A stretch of 20,420 nt of DNA from a virus. Below are positions 1 through 6,577 of the stretch, piece by piece; position 1 is the first letter of the stretch, and each line of letters begins with the position of its first letter. The notes under the pieces are model-generated. The model was given only the letters and a program-made list of their open reading frames with translations, was not told the origin of the DNA and did not search any database. The translations under genes were made by a program, and so were the position numbers. The stretch spans positions 1-20,420 of IMG/VR virus record IMGVR_UViG_3300021425_000241; one strand, written 5' to 3'.

Positions 1-464
1 ATCGTATTGGAACTTCTTGGGACGTTCAATCTCAAAGATATACCGGAATGCGTGTCGTCAAGGTTTCCAAGAGGGAACTTGATGTTGAGGAGGTCTTCTA
101 TGTGCGCCCTGTGGGGTTCTACACCAACCGTAAGGGTAAGAAGTATGAATGGACCGAAGAACACCGCCAACGCAAGTTAGGGAGGATTCTAAGCGAGTGT
201 GACGAGTATGCTGAGTACTACGAGCAGGGTATGTGTGAGGAACATATACGAGATTATCTTCCGCAGGCAATTCGGCAGAACTTCGTGGTTTCTTTTAATC
301 TTCGTTCTGTTCTTCACTTTATGGACCTTCGCTCAAAACTTGATGCTCAGCTTGAGATTCAGGCATTATGTGATGCATTTGTCCCCGAACTTAAATCTTG
401 GTCTCCAAATGTCTGGGAATATTATGAGGAAAAAAGACTACATAAAGCACGATTAAGTCCCTGA
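1..464 (+). CDS. thyX: Flavin-dependent thymidylate synthase ThyX, 5'-truncated by the window edge
   Basis: ThyX makes dTMP from dUMP using FADH2 and methylene-tetrahydrofolate, supplying thymidine for phage DNA synthesis. The frame is open from base 3 (153 residues) and begins inside the ThyX signature: the first residues read (H)RIGTSWDVQSQRYTG, where the two leading bases 'at' fit the end of a His codon, so the RHR...S..RY motif straddles the window edge. The C-terminal half has the family pattern LPQA, then FNLRSVLHFMDLR, then AQLEIQALCDAF. An internal ATG at 48 lies inside this motif and is not the start. thyX is common in T4-like cyanophages. The identity rests on remembered motifs; the N-terminal FAD/dUMP-binding half is outside the window. 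Confidence 0.92.
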   Translation, partial: RIGTSWDVQSQRYTGMRVVKVSKRELDVEEVFYVRPVGFYTNRKGKKYEWTEEHRQRKLGRILSECDEYAEYYEQGMCEEHIRDYLPQAIRQNFVVSFNLRSVLHFMDLRSKLDAQLEIQALCDAFVPELKSWSPNVWEYYEEKRLHKARLSP

Positions 465-470
465 AGTATT

Positions 471-629
471 ATGAAAACTTACTGTCTAAAAGATCATTTC
501 ACTGGTCTTATTTTTAAAGTATTTGTTTCTGAAGAGGATTTACAAAAGTTTTTAAAAGGAAATCCTGATATTGATGAGTGTATTGATTGCATTGAGTGTG
601 ATGACGCACCTTCAATAACATTGGAATAA
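471..629 (+). CDS. Small hypothetical protein, 52 aa
   Basis: An ATG-initiated frame of 52 codons, six bases after the thyX stop and ending 29 bases before the next gene. The protein starts MKTYCLKDHFTGLIFKVF, followed by a helix-like EEDLQKFLKG and an acidic, Cys-containing tail (DECIDCIECDD). The three Cys residues in the tail (positions about 37, 40 and 43) are spaced CxxCxxC, which could bind metal or be chance. I do not recognise a family. It fills the gap between two real genes on the same strand with phage-like codon use, which supports it being real; its short length leaves doubt. Confidence 0.55.
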   Translation: MKTYCLKDHFTGLIFKVFVSEEDLQKFLKGNPDIDECIDCIECDDAPSITLE

Positions 630-645
630 ATAATAACAGCGCAAT

Positions 646-652
646 AGAGGTG
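646..652 (+). promoter_or_regulatory. Ribosome binding site supporting a TTG start at 659
   Basis: AGAGGTG, six bases before TTG at 659-661. It is the best Shine-Dalgarno match near this gene and supports the TTG start rather than the internal ATG at 713. The TTG start also restores the N-terminus MAIYPIV, which resembles related cyanophage proteins. Confidence 0.5.
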
Positions 653-658
653 TAAATT

Positions 659-901
659 TTGGCGATATATCCAATAGTTCATAAAGAAACTGGAGAGAAA
701 AAAGAAGTTGAAATGAGTGTTCATGATATTCAACAATGGTACGTAGACAATCCTAAGTGGCGAAGGGATTGGTCGGAAGGATGTGCAAGTCCTGGAGAAG
801 TTGGTGAGTGGCAATCAAAACTTGTCAATAAACATCCAGGGTGGAATGAAATTTTAAAAACTGCTTCCAAGTCTCCAGGATCAAGAGTAAAACCTATTTA
901 A
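659..901 (+). CDS. Conserved cyanophage hypothetical protein, 80 aa (TTG start)
   Basis: A small soluble protein of 80 residues beginning MAIYPIVHKETGEKKEVEM, with a Trp-rich centre (QQWYVDNPKWRRDWSEG) and a C-terminal segment HPGWNEILKTASKSPGS. Short proteins with this N-terminus and the NP.W.RDW pattern are, as I recall, common in marine T4-like phages and are annotated as hypothetical. The start codon is TTG, supported by a good ribosome binding site six bases upstream. It sits five bases before phoH on the same strand. No catalytic motif, signal peptide or membrane segment is visible and I assign no function. Confidence 0.75.
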   Translation: MAIYPIVHKETGEKKEVEMSVHDIQQWYVDNPKWRRDWSEGCASPGEVGEWQSKLVNKHPGWNEILKTASKSPGSRVKPI

Positions 902-906
902 AATAT

Positions 907-1659
907 ATGGCACGAAGAAGAAGAGAGGAACAACCAATCGGCGTTGGACTTACTATAAAACAGACAAAACGTAGAAAACCAATCAATAGTGATTCATTGA
1001 GAGAAATTGAACCTCTCACCGAAAATCAAAAACTGTTATTTAAGTATTATAGCGAAGAAAAAAATATTTTTGCCCATGGTGTTCCTGGTTCCGGAAAAAC
1101 ATTTATTTTACTTTATAATGCACTTAAAGAAGTTCTTAATGAAAGAACACCTTATGAAAAAATTTATATTGTGAGATCTCTTGTTCAAACCAGAGAAATT
1201 GGTTTTCTTCCTGGATCAGAAGATGATAAAAAATCTTTATTCGAAATACCATATAAAAATATGGTAAGATATATGTTTGAGTTGCCAACAGATGCTGACT
1301 TTGAAATGCTTTATGGTAATTTAAAGGCACAAGGAAGCATTAGTTTTTGGTGTACTTCTTTTATTCGTGGTGTCACTCTCGACAATGCAATCATTATTGT
1401 TGATGAAGCACAGAACTGCTCTGCACACGAATGTTTTTCTGTAATCTCTAGATGTGGTCTTAATACTAAAATTATGTTTTCGGGAGATATTGAACAAAGT
1501 GATTTAACGAGAATGAGTGAAAAAAATGGAATTATTGATTTTATTCGTGTGATAAATGTTATGCCTTCGTTTGAAAAAATTGAATTTGAGGTCAATGATA
1601 TTGTCCGTTCACCACTGGTTAAAGAGTTTGTAATTGCTAAAAAATCTTTGGGACTATAG
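907..1659 (+). CDS. phoH: PhoH-family ATPase
   Basis: A 250-residue P-loop protein of the PhoH family. Visible motifs: Walker A GVPGSGKT at about residues 58-65, Walker B AIIIVDEAQN at 161-170, and the SGDIEQSDL sensor-like segment at 192-200. The length matches the PhoH core. The first 35 residues are Arg/Lys-rich (MARRRREE, KQTKRRKP) and may contact nucleic acid. In bacteria phoH belongs to the phosphate-starvation regulon; in phages its role is unsettled, with RNA metabolism or a helicase-like activity proposed. It is one of the most widespread host-like genes of marine phages. It lies between two small-gap neighbours in the replication gene run; no separate promoter is evident. Confidence 0.95.
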   Translation: MARRRREEQPIGVGLTIKQTKRRKPINSDSLREIEPLTENQKLLFKYYSEEKNIFAHGVPGSGKTFILLYNALKEVLNERTPYEKIYIVRSLVQTREIGFLPGSEDDKKSLFEIPYKNMVRYMFELPTDADFEMLYGNLKAQGSISFWCTSFIRGVTLDNAIIIVDEAQNCSAHECFSVISRCGLNTKIMFSGDIEQSDLTRMSEKNGIIDFIRVINVMPSFEKIEFEVNDIVRSPLVKEFVIAKKSLGL

Positions 1660-1665
1660 TATAAA

Positions 1666-2346
1666 ATGTCGTTTATTCATCATAATTATCTGGGTGATCT
1701 TGAATTAGAATGTAAGACTACGGATAGTATTCGTCTCTACAATCTACCCAGCGGGCAATGGGTTCCTTCTATTACTTCTGTAACTTCTTTCTACAATCGT
1801 GAGATTTTTGTTAAGTGGAGAAAGAGAGTTGGTCTTGAGGAAGCAAACCGTATTACTAAAAGAGCAACTGCAAGAGGGACTGATTTTCACCAAGTATGTC
1901 AAGATTATCTTGAAAATAAAGAGTTGGATTGGAATAATTATCAACCACTCTCAAAGTTTATGTTCTATCATGCAAAACCAGAATTAGATAAAATTAATAA
2001 TATTCATGCGATTGAAAGAACTCTTTATTCTGAATATCTAGGACTTGCCGGTCGTGTTGATTGTATTGGGGAGTATGATGGTGAACTTGCAATAATTGAC
2101 TTCAAGACCTCTGAAAAAATTAAACCTGAAGAATGGCTTGAAAATTACTTCGTTCAAGAAATGTTTTATGCTGCTGCTTATTACGAATTAACAAAAATTC
2201 CTCCAGTGAAATTAATTACTATTATGGTAACTCCGAGTGGAGAAATCAAAGTATTTGACAAAAGAAACAAAAGCGACTATATTAAATTATTAGTTCGATA
2301 CATAAAAGAATTTGTACATCACAATACTAGGCAAGATGGAAAATGA
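1666..2346 (+). CDS. PD-(D/E)XK superfamily exonuclease (RecB/MGME1-like)
   Basis: A 226-residue nuclease. The motif set of RecB-type PD-(D/E)XK enzymes is visible in order: ARGTDFHQ with H75; LAGRVDCIG with D132; IIDFKTSEK with D145 and K147; and the QEMFYAAAYYE helix with Q164 and Y172. The order and spacing resemble the mitochondrial exonuclease MGME1 and the phage proteins related to it, which digest single-stranded or flap DNA. A role in replication, recombination or host DNA degradation is inferred. It follows phoH by six bases, and its last codons overlap the start of gp33, so the two are probably translationally coupled. No frameshift or missing motif residue is seen. Confidence 0.85.
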   Translation: MSFIHHNYLGDLELECKTTDSIRLYNLPSGQWVPSITSVTSFYNREIFVKWRKRVGLEEANRITKRATARGTDFHQVCQDYLENKELDWNNYQPLSKFMFYHAKPELDKINNIHAIERTLYSEYLGLAGRVDCIGEYDGELAIIDFKTSEKIKPEEWLENYFVQEMFYAAAYYELTKIPPVKLITIMVTPSGEIKVFDKRNKSDYIKLLVRYIKEFVHHNTRQDGK

Positions 2347-2590
2347 ATTAGAGAAAGTTTTAGAGAGTAAATTTTTCTGCCCATCAAGATTTGCACAAGA
2401 AATTGAAAGTCTTGTAACGGAACAGAAAACTAGTTATATTGATGCTATAGTAAATTTTTGTGAGCAAAATAATATTGATTTAGAATCAGTTCCCAAACTA
2501 ATCTCTAAACCACTTAAAGAAAAACTTAAGTGTGAAGCAACTGAACTTAACTTCTTGAAAAGGAGTTCTCGCGCAAAATTACCTCTTTAA
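2336..2590 (+). CDS. 33: gp33, late-promoter transcription accessory protein
   Basis: In T4, gp33 is a co-activator that links the sliding clamp gp45 to RNA polymerase carrying the late sigma gp55. This 84-residue protein can be aligned by eye with T4 gp33 through its central region: SYIDAIVNFCEQNNI, then KLISKPLKEKLKCEA, then ELNFLK, matching T4 SYLEATTAFLEENSI, then FIPSGIIEKIQSEA, then ENLL. I chose the ATG at 2336 because it begins MENELEKVLESK and limits the overlap with the nuclease to 11 bases; an upstream ATG at 2312 would add eight residues. The position just before gp59 and gp32 is the T4 order. The T4 C-terminal clamp-binding tail (DFLL) is not obvious here; the protein ends RAKLPL. 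Confidence 0.8.
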   Translation: MENELEKVLESKFFCPSRFAQEIESLVTEQKTSYIDAIVNFCEQNNIDLESVPKLISKPLKEKLKCEATELNFLKRSSRAKLPL

Positions 2591-2593
2591 TGA

Positions 2594-3190
2594 ATGATGC
2601 CATACGATGCCTACCAAAAATATCTTGCCCTAAAGCGTCATTTTGTAAATAATGATTATGATTATTTCACCTACAATGGAAAAGTAAGAGCAACTGTTCA
2701 ATCTTTCTATAAACGGAAAGACAGAATGTGGTTCGAAAAAGTTTCAAGACAAAAGACGGATCAAGAAGTAGAAGAATTTTTTGTTGCAAACTTTACCTCT
2801 TGTAAGGATCCAGAAACATTATGGATCGGTGAGATAATAAAAGAAGGTGAGGAAAGATATAAGAACTGGCAGAAAAAAGTTCAGTCTCTTTCTTATCTAT
2901 TCAAAGAAGAATCGCAACTTTTGTTTGAAGAACATAAATTTGAAGAGGTTTTTGAATGTTCGAAAGGACATCCTCCATTATTAAAAAAATTTCTTTCTGG
3001 TAAAGTTAGTTTAGAGACTTTGGTAATCTACGATAAAATCTTTATGTTTAGAAAAAACTTCGATAAGAAACTACGAGATCCAGTGTGGGAAACCGTAAGC
3101 CGTAGAATTAAAAAGTACTCACCCTTCATACATATTGAGGTATTTCACTTTAGAAAAATCTTGAAAGAAATAGTTCTGGGGGAAAGATGA
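2594..3190 (+). CDS. 59: gp59, loader of gp41 DNA helicase
   Basis: gp59 loads the replicative helicase gp41 onto gp32-coated single-stranded DNA at forks. This protein has 198 residues (217 in T4) and follows the T4 pattern: an N-terminal YQKYLALKRHF...YDYFTYNGKVR block, then RKDRMWFEKVSR, WIGEI, FEEVFECSKGHPPLLKKFL, a SLETLVIYDKI segment and DPVWETVSRRIKKY. It is basic, as expected for a fork-DNA binder. Two ATG codons in tandem (2594 and 2597) are possible starts. It begins three bases after gp33 and overlaps the next gene by four bases (ATGA), so the set is probably translated as one coupled unit. Confidence 0.88.
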   Translation: MMPYDAYQKYLALKRHFVNNDYDYFTYNGKVRATVQSFYKRKDRMWFEKVSRQKTDQEVEEFFVANFTSCKDPETLWIGEIIKEGEERYKNWQKKVQSLSYLFKEESQLLFEEHKFEEVFECSKGHPPLLKKFLSGKVSLETLVIYDKIFMFRKNFDKKLRDPVWETVSRRIKKYSPFIHIEVFHFRKILKEIVLGER

Positions 3191-3531
3191 GTTTTTTCGA
3201 TTCTGAAATGGTTAGAGCAGAGATGACCGAAATTGCTGAACTTCAAGAAGAAGTTTATGGAAGTGTATTTAAGTTTCCTTCAATGACCAAGGAAGACAAG
3301 ATACGACATGTTGATCTTTTGGAAAGACTTTTATACAAACAAAAAGTCCTTTATACGAGAATGAGTTTATCTGATGACCCAGAAGCACAAGAAATGAAAG
3401 AAAAAATTACTCATTCTGCTGTAATGATGGGTATGCCCCCTGGAACTGATATGAATATTATTTTGAATAATATGACAAAAATGCTTGAGATTATGAAAGA
3501 ACAGATTGACAATACTGGTTTCGACCTGTAG
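3187..3531 (+). CDS. Conserved unknown protein between genes 59 and 32, DUF1825-like
   Basis: A 114-residue, mainly helical protein overlapping the end of gp59 by four bases. It starts MSFFDSEMVRAEMTEIAEL and has a middle segment RMSLSDDPEAQEMKEK and an end segment NNMTKMLEIMKEQID. From memory, the start (FFDSE.V..E), the centre (R..LS.D..A) and the end (M...L..MK) match the layout of DUF1825, a small protein family conserved in cyanobacteria. No T4 gene lies here between 59 and 32. The placement suggests a role near the gp59/gp32 replication machinery, but that is inference. No catalytic residues, signal peptide or membrane segment are seen. The last three bases (TAG) fall within the -10 element of the promoter before gp32. 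Confidence 0.8.
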   Translation: MSFFDSEMVRAEMTEIAELQEEVYGSVFKFPSMTKEDKIRHVDLLERLLYKQKVLYTRMSLSDDPEAQEMKEKITHSAVMMGMPPGTDMNIILNNMTKMLEIMKEQIDNTGFDL

Positions 3532-3534
3532 AAT
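3506..3534 (+). promoter_or_regulatory. Sigma70-type promoter upstream of gp32
   Basis: TTGACA at 3506-3511 (perfect -35), a 17-base spacer, and TAGAAT at 3529-3534 (one mismatch to TATAAT). The expected start of transcription is near 3541, leaving a leader of about 63 bases before the gp32 ATG at 3604. It overlaps the end of the preceding gene. Spacing and location both fit a host-polymerase promoter that would boost gp32 above the upstream gene run. Confidence 0.6.
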
Positions 3535-3603
3535 ATGTGTGGGCTGGACGATCCCTTAAGCAAAGTCGCAAAAGCCAAATCCTACAAATACGAGGTAATC
3601 TAA
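3535..3603 (+). CDS. Possible leader peptide of 22 aa before gp32
   Basis: ATG at 3535 opens a 22-codon frame (MCGLDDPLSKVAKAKSYKYE plus two residues) whose TAA stop directly abuts the gp32 ATG. The codons favour C or G at the third position, as gp32 does more than the rest of the window. The arrangement could couple translation to gp32. Against it: a run of 22 open codons is not rare by chance, no clear ribosome binding site precedes it, and its ATG lies upstream of the start predicted for the 3506-3534 promoter, so it would be present only on read-through transcripts. The same bases contain the gp32 ribosome binding site (CGAGGT, 3591-3596). Confidence 0.25.
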   Translation: MCGLDDPLSKVAKAKSYKYEVI

Positions 3604-4551
3604 ATGTCATTCGAAAATTTAAAAAAGCAATCTAGCATTGGTTCTCTCACTGCTAAACTTATTAAAGAAGTTGAAAAGATGAGTACAACTACTTCTAGTA
3701 CTGATGAGCGTCTCTGGAAACCATCTATGGATAAAGGAGGGTCCGGTTCCGCAATCATCCGCTTTCTACCTGCTCCAGAAGGTGAAGAACTTCCCTGGGC
3801 AAAGATGTACTCACATGCCTTCCAAGGTGTTGGTGGGTGGTATATAGAAAACAGTCTCACTACTATTGGTGGTAAGGACCCACTTGGTGAATATAATCGT
3901 GAACTGTGGAACACGGGATCTGAAACAAATAAAGAAATTGTTCGTAAGCAAAAACGTAAATTAAACTATTATTCTAATATTTACGTCATAAAAGATCCTG
4001 CAAATCCTGAAAACGAAGGTAAAGTCTTCTTGTTTAAATATGGCAAGAAAATCTTCGATAAGATTATGGAAGCAATGCAACCTGAATTTGAAGATGAGAC
4101 TCCTATCAATCCCTTTGACTTCTGGCAAGGTGCAAACTTCAAACTGAAGATTGTAAAAAAAGATGGTTATTGGAACTACGACAAATCGGAGTTTGATCGT
4201 GTAGCACCTCTGCTGGACGATGATGATGCTATGGAAGCAATCTGGAAGAAAGAATATTCACTGACTGCAATTACTGCACCTGATCAATTCAAGTCTTATG
4301 AAGAACTTGAGCGTCGTATGAATATGGTGCTGGGGCAGAAAACTTCTCCTACTCAATCTCGCGCAGTTGTTGAGCAAGAAGACGAATATGAATCATATAC
4401 CCAAATTCCTACTGTAGAAAGTCGTGTAGTAGAAGAACTAGAGCAGTCTTATGCTCGCTCTAAATCTCCTACACTTCCTGTAATTAATAGTGCAGATGAC
4501 GATGACGATACGGACGATGCCCTTGCATACTTCTCAAAGTTGGCTGAATAA
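3604..4551 (+). CDS. 32: gp32, single-stranded DNA-binding protein
   Basis: gp32 coats ssDNA cooperatively during replication, recombination and repair and binds gp59. This protein has 315 residues (301 in T4). Landmarks: a basic N-terminal cooperativity segment (residues 1-25); the OB-fold core with IIRFLPAPEG at 51-60, HAFQGVGGWYIEN at 71-83, KRKLNYYSNIYVIKDP at 117-132 and ENEGKVFLFKYGKKIFDKI at 136-154; WQGANFKLK at 174-182; and an acidic C-terminal tail (298-305) ending ALAYFSKLAE. The zinc ligands of T4 gp32 are largely missing: H71 fits T4 His64, but the region of the three Cys ligands reads SLTTIGGKDPLGEYNR and the protein contains no Cys at all. Its codon use is richer in C-ending codons than its neighbours, as for a highly expressed gene. 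Confidence 0.95.
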   Translation: MSFENLKKQSSIGSLTAKLIKEVEKMSTTTSSTDERLWKPSMDKGGSGSAIIRFLPAPEGEELPWAKMYSHAFQGVGGWYIENSLTTIGGKDPLGEYNRELWNTGSETNKEIVRKQKRKLNYYSNIYVIKDPANPENEGKVFLFKYGKKIFDKIMEAMQPEFEDETPINPFDFWQGANFKLKIVKKDGYWNYDKSEFDRVAPLLDDDDAMEAIWKKEYSLTAITAPDQFKSYEELERRMNMVLGQKTSPTQSRAVVEQEDEYESYTQIPTVESRVVEELEQSYARSKSPTLPVINSADDDDDTDDALAYFSKLAE

Positions 4552-5238
4552 TTAAGAGTAGAGACGTATATTGTCTCCGCGTTTTAAGGTGTCGCTCAGA
4601 TTTTGGGAGGCGCCTTCTTTATATGCCATAATTTCCTCCATATCATTAAGAATAATTCCTAAGTAGTTTTGTTTCAAAATAAAAATATTTCTTTTATTAT
4701 TTTCTATTTTTTCTTCATATTCATAATTCGTAATTGGAATTGTAATTTTTGGACTTTTAAATTCTGGACCCAAATTTACTTGTTGATCAATGAAAAAATC
4801 ATAAAATGATATTGAATAGTTTTCTTCTACTTTAAGATTAGAAGGAACTATCGTGACCCCTTGACTGTTTTTAATTTCTTGAGTTTCATAATGATGGATT
4901 CCATTATAAAGAATATCATAATCACCATACTTATCTAAAAGAAATCTATCAAAATCAGTCTGTGGCAATGGCCACTCTGTTTGTATATTCAAAATATTAT
5001 TGGATAGTAAAATAATCCAGTCTAAAGTTGCATCACCATAGACTTCCAAAGCAACATTATCCGGTCTATTATTTCCTATAATTTTATATTTTTCAAAAAA
5101 TGATAGATTCTTGAAAATATCATCACGTATTTTTCCTTTCTTAAAAAGATTTTTTACTATAGTATAGTCTCCAATTTTAGCATCCGGAAGTCTACTAACA
5201 TAATCAAAATCTGGAAGATAACTGAAGTAATTTGCCAT
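4552..5238 (-). CDS. 53: gp53, baseplate wedge subunit
   Basis: gp53 is a structural part of the six baseplate wedges and promotes their joining around the hub. This 228-residue protein (196 in T4) starts MANYFSYLPDFDYVSR and has the gp53 pattern of a FKNLSFFEKYKI segment, then DNVALEVYGDATLDWIILLSN and NIQTEWPLPQ, followed by FLLDKYGDYD...IHHYE. It is the last gene of the leftward operon, one base after gp48, and its stop codon directly abuts that of gp32 on the other strand. The C-terminal segment (MEEIMAYKEGASQNLS) fits the usual end of the family. The assignment rests on remembered family features and on context. Confidence 0.85.
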   Translation of the reverse strand: MANYFSYLPDFDYVSRLPDAKIGDYTIVKNLFKKGKIRDDIFKNLSFFEKYKIIGNNRPDNVALEVYGDATLDWIILLSNNILNIQTEWPLPQTDFDRFLLDKYGDYDILYNGIHHYETQEIKNSQGVTIVPSNLKVEENYSISFYDFFIDQQVNLGPEFKSPKITIPITNYEYEEKIENNKRNIFILKQNYLGIILNDMEEIMAYKEGASQNLSDTLKRGDNIRLYS

Positions 5239-5239
5239 T

Positions 5240-6562
5240 TTAGAAACCTATGTTATCGTAGTCTAGTCCATATTCATCATCAAAAATAGGTTCAAGTTCC
5301 TGAAACTGTAAAGATAACCTATATGCTGTCATTGAGTTTTCTTTTCCACCATAAGTCATATAAGTTCCATCTGGAGTATAATCTACAGAACAAGAAACAA
5401 GAGCACATTCCTTAAATCTATTCAAATATGGTTGTGCTTTTTTTCCTGTTATATATGAAATTGCAAAAGTATGAGGTGCTTTTAGAAGTAATGAAGTGTC
5501 GCTTCTTTTTACTGACATTGATTGTTTAAATGTACGAATAATTTTTCTAACTCTGATTGCTTCATCCTCACCTCTTGGATAGAAAGAAAACGTGAAGTTA
5601 AAACTTCTTAAACTTGGTCCACTAAAAAGAAGTTCTAAATTGTTGTTTGATACTACCCCAAAAGCCCTTCCCGCAACGTTAGCACCTTGTGTGGCTATTT
5701 TTGTAAATGCGGATTTTACTAAAGTTCCTAAATCTCCTTCTGCTCCTTTTGCTTTATTTAATGTATTATCTATTGCTGCACCAGCACCATCAACTCCATT
5801 ATCAAAAAATCCTAAAGCAACTTTAGAAGCTTCTGCTTGTAGAACATTAAGAGTGTCATCATTCCAACCAACACTATTTGTATCACTAATTCCTGCTGGT
5901 ATTGGAAGAATTATATTTCCAATTGAAGTTGATCCTTTTATGATGGGTATTCCACTTTCTAAAGTAACAACTCTTGATTTGCTACTTCCAAACTGAGTAG
6001 AGGATTGATTCTGTTTTGCTAAAGATGGTGAATATTTTAAAATTGTAAATTTTATAACATCTTGTAATTCAGAACTTAATTTTAAAGGATAAATTAAATC
6101 ATCGTCATATTTTTCTCTTGTTCCAGATCTATATTTATTTTCTTGATTAAATGCAGATTTTTCTTCTGGTGTTGATGGCGATGCTTTTTGACTTTCATCA
6201 GCATTTGGAGATGTTATTGCTTTATTAGGATTTTCTGCATTAGCATTTATCAGTTTCTGTTTCTCTGCAGGTGGATTATTACCATATGGATTCTGTGATT
6301 GAACTTGTTGTTTATATGCTTGTCTTTCTGGTGAGTTTGGATTACTAAATGCGGTTTTTTCTGTTGCTGTCGCGCCACTTTCAAATGTACGAGTTGACTT
6401 ACCAGTGCTTGTCGTATTAACGGATGATACTGGTACTCCGTTATTTCCCTGAGCATCAGTTCTAAATGTAGTCGATTTTAAAGACCCATCAGTATTAGTT
6501 GTAACTGATGTAGTATAGAAATTACTTCCCACTTTAGATGGTTTGCTAGTCGTTGTTGCCAT
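5240..6562 (-). CDS. 48: gp48, baseplate tail-tube cap
   Basis: gp48 sits on the hub with gp54 and forms the platform on which the tail tube polymerises. The 440-residue product has two parts. Residues 1-170 are Ser/Thr/Asn/Gln/Pro-rich and look disordered. The C-terminal half is the conserved part: NNNLELLFSGPSLRSFNFTF, then PRGEDEAIRVRKIIRTFKQS, PYLNRFKECALVSCSVDYTP, DGTYMTYGG, and a final SMTAYRLSLQFQELEPIFDD. I start it at the ATG 6562-6560 rather than the adjacent upstream TTG. T4 gp48 has 364 residues, so this form is longer because of the N-terminal region. It lies between the 130-residue unknown and gp53 in a tight operon. Confidence 0.88.
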   Translation of the reverse strand: MATTTSKPSKVGSNFYTTSVTTNTDGSLKSTTFRTDAQGNNGVPVSSVNTTSTGKSTRTFESGATATEKTAFSNPNSPERQAYKQQVQSQNPYGNNPPAEKQKLINANAENPNKAITSPNADESQKASPSTPEEKSAFNQENKYRSGTREKYDDDLIYPLKLSSELQDVIKFTILKYSPSLAKQNQSSTQFGSSKSRVVTLESGIPIIKGSTSIGNIILPIPAGISDTNSVGWNDDTLNVLQAEASKVALGFFDNGVDGAGAAIDNTLNKAKGAEGDLGTLVKSAFTKIATQGANVAGRAFGVVSNNNLELLFSGPSLRSFNFTFSFYPRGEDEAIRVRKIIRTFKQSMSVKRSDTSLLLKAPHTFAISYITGKKAQPYLNRFKECALVSCSVDYTPDGTYMTYGGKENSMTAYRLSLQFQELEPIFDDEYGLDYDNIGF

Positions 6563-6577
6563 CAAACACTAAGAGTT

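Noticed and set aside
625-632. AATAAATA as a late promoter before the 80-residue gene
   Set aside because: One mismatch in AT-rich DNA, overlapping a stop codon, in a region of replication-type genes where late promoters are not expected.
3192-3198. Another T_TTT_TTC heptamer in zero frame, at codons 2-4 of the gene between 59 and 32
   Set aside because: It is at the start of the gene, where slippage would not serve a fusion; it shows that the heptamer alone can occur by chance in SFF codons of AT-rich DNA, so the gp26 case rests on position and the open -1 frame.
4561-4585. Inverted repeat GAGAC/GTCTC with a following T-run as a terminator after gp32
   Set aside because: Only five pairs with a seven-base loop, separated from a short T-run and lying inside gp53 coding sequence; too weak to call.
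5592-5996. 134-codon open frame on the + strand within gp48
   Set aside because: Antisense shadow of the conserved half of gp48; no family features.
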